NCBI GenBank assembly: GCA_946482335.1 | Contig: CAMLRG010000196.1 | Location: forward strand, 1-10,293 | Length of the DNA: 10,293 nucleotides | Source of the DNA: an uncultured Duganella sp. | GTDB lineage: Bacteria > Pseudomonadota > Gammaproteobacteria > Burkholderiales > Burkholderiaceae | Reading direction: 5' to 3' | In this document: in pieces, positions 6,890 to 10,293 of the stretch | Layout: the number at the start of each line of letters is the position of its first letter | How positions within the stretch are numbered: position 1 is the stretch's first letter | Position numbers and translations under genes: made by a program | Notes under the pieces: model-generated | What the model was told of the DNA's origin: nothing | The model's database searches: none | What the model saw: the letters and a program-made list of their open reading frames with translations, nothing else

Positions 6890-6893
6890 TCAA

Positions 6894-8510
6894 ATGAGCC
6901 GCTCGATCGCCACCCGCCTGTTGCGCATCATCTTCGGTTGCTACTTCATGGTGACGGTGGTGGTCACGGTGGTGCAACTCACCGCCGAATACAAGCACAC
7001 GCGCACCCGCGTCGAAAGCGAAATCGAAGCGATGCAGCACACTTTTGGCCCCGGTATCGCCGACGCCATGTGGCGCTTCAATGACGACATCATGCGCGGC
7101 ATACTGTCCGGCATGAAAGAATTGCCCATTGTGGTCGGTATCAAGGTGGTGGATGAACAGGGCAAGCTGGTGCGTGCCGTTGGCACCGTACTCGACGAAC
7201 AGGGCAAACGCATGCACGTCCTGCCCGACGGCAGGCTGGTGCCGCCGCTGCGCGACGACGGCTTGCTCGGCCAGATCATCAGCCGCGAATTCCCCATTGC
7301 TTACGCGATGGAGAATGGCAGCCTGCAGCAGATCGGCAAGTGGACCGTCTATTCCAACCGGCGCATCGTGGTCAGCCAGGTGGAATACGGTTTCTTCCTG
7401 ATCCTGGTGAATTCGGTGATCAAGACCCTGGCCTTGTGGTTCATTTTCCTGCTGGTGGTGCGCCACCTGCTCGGCAAGCCGCTGCAGCAATTGAGCGACT
7501 ATGTCGGGCGCCTGAAGATCGACAACCTGGGCAGCGCGCCGTTGCGGCTGCAGCATGGCGGCAATACGGAGTTGGACCTGCTGGCCGACAAGATCAACGA
7601 GATGCGGGAAAACATCCTGGCCGGGCTGGCGGAAAAGGCCGTGCTGTACCAGAAACTGGCCGCACTCAATGAATCGCTGGAACGGCGCGTGGCCGAGCGC
7701 ACGGAAGCGGTGCGCCACGCCCAGGATGAATTGGCCCGCAGCGAGCGGCTGGCAGCCCTGGGTTCGATGGTGGCCGGCATCGCGCACGAACTGAACACGC
7801 CGATCGGCAACAGCATGGTTGCCGCCAGCACCCTGAACGACAAGGTGCGCGACCTGGCGATCCGCTACGAGGGCGGTCTGCGGCGCTCGGACATGGGCAA
7901 ATTCCTGGAAGACGCCGAGGGCATTGGCGAACTGTTGACGCGCAATATCGATCGCGCCGCGGCGCTGGTCTCCAGTTTCAAGCAGGTGGCGGTGGACCGC
8001 GCCAGCTCGCAGCGCCGTAAATTCGACCTGGGCGCCGTGATCCAGGAAAACATGAATACCCTGTCACCGGTGCTGCGCAAGCTGCCCTATGAGGTGACGG
8101 TGGACCTGGCGCCGCTGGTGGGCATGGACAGCTATCCCGGTCCGCTTGGCCAGGTGCTGGCCGCCCTGGTCACCAACGCCCTCGAGCACGGGTTCCGGGG
8201 GCGCGACCACGGCCGCCTGTCGATCACGGTGCCGGTGCCGGACGGCGACCAGGCCGAGATCATCATCAGCGACGATGGCGCCGGTATCGCGTCGGCCAAC
8301 CTGAACCGCATCTTCGACCCGTTCTTCACCACCCGCATGAGCGAAGGCAGTTCCGGGCTGGGGCTGAACATCGTGCACAACATCGTCACCACCATCCTGG
8401 GTGGCAAGATCCACGTCGACAGCATGCCCGGCGTCGGCACCACGGTCCGCATCACCATTCCACTCGATGCGCCGATGCACCACGAAGAACCGATCATTCC
8501 GCAGGCGTGA
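6894..8510 (+). CDS. Membrane-bound sensor histidine kinase (orphan)
   Basis: 538 residues from the ATG at 6894; an in-frame TTG at 6864 would add 10 residues but overlaps the -10 box. Order of parts: membrane helix about 10-30; extracytoplasmic sensor about 31-165, with MWRFNDDIMRGILSGM and VGIKVVDEQGKLV, a pattern seen in many periplasmic sensor regions; second membrane helix about 166-193; HAMP-like linker about 194-242; coiled coil about 245-285. The dimerisation and phosphoacceptor segment is GSMVAGIAHELNTPIGN, with His298 as the expected phosphorylated residue. The ATPase domain has the N box LVTNALEHGF (Asn428), G1 SDDGAGI (459-465), F box FDPFFTT (474-480) and G2 GSSGLGLNIV (485-494). 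All key catalytic residues are present. No receiver domain or response regulator gene lies in the window, so its partner is elsewhere. It diverges from the NHL operon, and its last 17 bp overlap the convergent oxidoreductase gene. Confidence 0.93.
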   Translation: MSRSIATRLLRIIFGCYFMVTVVVTVVQLTAEYKHTRTRVESEIEAMQHTFGPGIADAMWRFNDDIMRGILSGMKELPIVVGIKVVDEQGKLVRAVGTVLDEQGKRMHVLPDGRLVPPLRDDGLLGQIISREFPIAYAMENGSLQQIGKWTVYSNRRIVVSQVEYGFFLILVNSVIKTLALWFIFLLVVRHLLGKPLQQLSDYVGRLKIDNLGSAPLRLQHGGNTELDLLADKINEMRENILAGLAEKAVLYQKLAALNESLERRVAERTEAVRHAQDELARSERLAALGSMVAGIAHELNTPIGNSMVAASTLNDKVRDLAIRYEGGLRRSDMGKFLEDAEGIGELLTRNIDRAAALVSSFKQVAVDRASSQRRKFDLGAVIQENMNTLSPVLRKLPYEVTVDLAPLVGMDSYPGPLGQVLAALVTNALEHGFRGRDHGRLSITVPVPDGDQAEIIISDDGAGIASANLNRIFDPFFTTRMSEGSSGLGLNIVHNIVTTILGGKIHVDSMPGVGTTVRITIPLDAPMHHEEPIIPQA

Positions 8511-10293
8511 GCAGCACCGGCACTTCCTTGAAGGCGGGGGTGGCCGAACCGCGGGCCACCAGGCTGGGCGGCACCAGCGGCGTCAACTCCGGGAAATAGC
8601 CGAACACGTCGCCTTCCGGCACGTCGTAGCGCACCAGGCGGTAGCCGCGGCAGCTGCGCGCAATGCCGTCCGGCGCGGCGGCATGCACGTCCACCATCTG
8701 CCCGTCGCGCAAACCCAGGCGGGCCATGGTGGCTTCGGCAATGAACAGGACTTTGCGCGTGTGGTGCACGCCGCGGTAACGGTCCACTTCGCCCGTGCTG
8801 TCGCGGTACACCGTGGTGTTGTACTGGCGGTGCGCACGCACCGTGGCCAGGCACAGCACCTGCCCGCCGAAGGCGGCGCGGGCACGGCGCATGATGGTGT
8901 CCTGCGGCAGCGCGACGGCGCTGAATTCGGCCTTGCCGCTGGCGGTGCGCCAGTCGCGCAGGCGGGCCGTGTTGGGCAGATGGAAGCCGCGCGGCTGCGC
9001 GATGCGCGCATTGTATTGCTCGAAGCCCGCCACCGCGGTGTGCGCCACCTGTTCGATCAGGGCGCGCGTGACGCTGTAGTCGCTGCCCATGGCTTGCCAG
9101 TCGATCGGCGGCGCCGCCGGCCCGGCCAGCGTACGCCGCGCCAGCTCGGTCACGATCTGCGGTTCCGAGCGCAGCTTGGGGCTGGCCGGTTCGCCGCGCC
9201 CGGCGGAGGCGTGCACCATGCTGGCCGTATCCTCCACGCTGACGAACTGGGTGCCGCCAGCCTGCTCATCGCGCTCGGTGCGGCTGAGGCAAGGCAGCAG
9301 CAGGCCGACCTGGCCCGGATGCAGGTGGGTACGGTTCAGTTTGGTCGCGATGTGCACCGTCAGGCGCAAGCCTTCCATTGCTTGCAGCACGCGCGGCGTA
9401 TCCGGCCCGGCCACGGCGAAATTGCCGCCCAGGCCCAGGAAGGCATGCACCGAACCGTCCAGCATGCCTTCGATGGCCGCCACCGCGTCCAGCCCCGGCG
9501 CCGCCGGCGGCGTGAAGCCGAACACGCGCTGCAAGCCTTGCAGCCACTCCTTCTTCGGCCGGTTGGTCACGCCGACGGTGCGGTCGCCCTGCACATTGGA
9601 ATGGCCGCGCACTGGCATCAGCCCCGCCCCGGGCTTGCCCACATTGCCGCGCAAGAGCATCAGGTTGACCAGCATGCGGATGGTCTCGATCGCATATTCG
9701 TGCTGCGTCAAGCCCATGCACCAGGTGGCGATGGTGGCATTGGAAGTCATGTACACCGCGGCCGCCTGTTCGATCTGGCTGCGCGACAGCCCGCTATCCT
9801 GTTCCACCTGCTGCCACGGCTGCGCAGCCACGGTGGCCGCGAAGGCTTCGAAGCCGCTGGTGTGGCGGGTGATGAAGTCATGGTCCAGCACTTTGGCGCC
9901 GGCCTGCTCCGCTTCCAGCACGGCCTTGCACATGCCGGTGATGGCGGCCAGGTCGCCCCCCACGCGCACCTGGAAGTACTCGCTGGCGATGCGCGTGCCG
10001 CGGCCGGTCAGGGTCTCCAGCGGCGACTGCGGGTCGGCGAAACCGCGCAAGCCCGGTTCCAGCATGGGGTTGAAGGCCACAATGCGGCAACCGCGCCGCG
10101 CCGCTTCGCGCAAATCGCCCAGCATGCGCGGATGGTTGGTGGCCGGGTTCTGGCCGAACACGAAGATGGCCTCGGCTTGTTCGAAATCTTCGCGCGTGAT
10201 GGTGGCCTTGCCCACCCCCAGCGACGCGCCGAGCGCCATGCCCGACGATTCGTGGCAATAGTTCGACGAATCGGGCAAGTTGTTGGTGCCGAA
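8494..10293 (-). CDS. YdeP/FdhF-like molybdopterin oxidoreductase alpha subunit (5' partial)
   Basis: The frame is open to the window edge; the TTG at 10278 is internal (the frame reads FGTNNLPDSSNYCHE from 10293). 599 residues are visible of a family usually about 760-780 long, so roughly 160-180 N-terminal residues, including any iron-sulfur cysteines, are missing. Cys13 of the visible part (codon 10255-10257), in NYCHE, aligns with the molybdenum-ligand Cys/SeCys of formate dehydrogenase H. Later come FVFGQNPATNHPRM, LLRGNVGKPGAG and PVRGHSNVQGD (cofactor contacts, about 214-236), then the C-terminal dinucleotide-binding domain with RAHRQYNTTVY and DRYRGVHHTRKV (about 486-516). The enzyme should carry a bis-MGD cofactor in the cytoplasm. 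The substrate is unknown; E. coli YdeP is linked to acid resistance, but formate oxidation should not be assumed. Its stop codon lies inside the end of the convergent kinase gene (17-bp overlap). Confidence 0.92.
   Translation of the reverse strand, partial: FGTNNLPDSSNYCHESSGMALGASLGVGKATITREDFEQAEAIFVFGQNPATNHPRMLGDLREAARRGCRIVAFNPMLEPGLRGFADPQSPLETLTGRGTRIASEYFQVRVGGDLAAITGMCKAVLEAEQAGAKVLDHDFITRHTSGFEAFAATVAAQPWQQVEQDSGLSRSQIEQAAAVYMTSNATIATWCMGLTQHEYAIETIRMLVNLMLLRGNVGKPGAGLMPVRGHSNVQGDRTVGVTNRPKKEWLQGLQRVFGFTPPAAPGLDAVAAIEGMLDGSVHAFLGLGGNFAVAGPDTPRVLQAMEGLRLTVHIATKLNRTHLHPGQVGLLLPCLSRTERDEQAGGTQFVSVEDTASMVHASAGRGEPASPKLRSEPQIVTELARRTLAGPAAPPIDWQAMGSDYSVTRALIEQVAHTAVAGFEQYNARIAQPRGFHLPNTARLRDWRTASGKAEFSAVALPQDTIMRRARAAFGGQVLCLATVRAHRQYNTTVYRDSTGEVDRYRGVHHTRKVLFIAEATMARLGLRDGQMVDVHAAAPDGIARSCRGYRLVRYDVPEGDVFGYFPELTPLVPPSLVARGSATPAFKEVPVLLTPAE

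Noticed and set aside
6686..6893. Possible short peptide gene on the minus strand starting at the ATG near 6800
   Set aside because: No ribosome binding site at proper spacing, and it would run out of frame into the NHL gene start.
6858..7787. A 309-codon open frame on the minus strand opposite the histidine kinase
   Set aside because: The kinase carries all catalytic motifs on the plus strand; the antisense product has no recognisable domain and a His/Gln-rich composition typical of shadows.
9089..10261. A 390-codon open frame on the plus strand opposite the oxidoreductase
   Set aside because: Ser/Arg/Pro-rich shadow translation with no family resemblance, opposite a strongly conserved molybdoenzyme.

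Overview
The window is GC-rich, tightly packed bacterial chromosome. The gene types and codon bias (a lone periplasmic binding protein, a HELNTPIG-type histidine kinase, a secreted PHP hydrolase with Ig-like and jelly-roll-like domains, a YdeP-type molybdoenzyme) fit a betaproteobacterium, probably Oxalobacteraceae such as Massilia, Duganella or Janthinobacterium. That placement is an inference from protein style, not a measurement. I see no insertion sequence, phage gene, tRNA, rRNA or CRISPR array, and no gene-free stretch longer than about 210 bp.

Layout, left to right: (1) 1-2331 (+), the 3' part of a large, probably exported PHP-type metallohydrolase with an Ig-like domain and a C-terminal jelly-roll-like domain; (2) 2341-3309 (-), a GlxA-type regulator (DJ-1/PfpI domain plus AraC HTH); (3) 3416-3715 (+), a small antibiotic-biosynthesis-monooxygenase-fold protein divergent from the regulator; (4) 4490-6685 then 3716-4477 (-), a two-gene operon of a 731-aa NHL beta-propeller protein and an exported SBP_bac_3 solute-binding protein; (5) 6894-8510 (+), an orphan membrane histidine kinase divergent from that operon; (6) 8494-10293 (-), the C-terminal 599 residues of a YdeP/FdhF-like molybdopterin oxidoreductase whose start lies beyond the window.

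How the genes may work together: the GlxA-type regulator probably controls its own promoter and that of the divergent monooxygenase-fold gene; the 106-bp space between them holds repeated GCGAT/ATCGC palindromic words. The propeller protein, binding protein and divergent kinase share a 208-bp control region with recognisable promoters on both strands, a minus-strand terminator-like hairpin and a 9-bp inverted repeat. This makes a small sensory module conceivable, but nothing in the sequence proves it. All three tail-to-tail junctions are extremely tight (9 bp, 0 bp and a 17-bp overlap), leaving no intergenic room for ordinary terminators. The window is mostly ordinary genes; its oddest points are the HxQ variant of the PHP metal motif, the rare-codon patch near the end of the propeller gene, the cysteine-rich NHL blades, and the hairpin with no obvious transcript to terminate.
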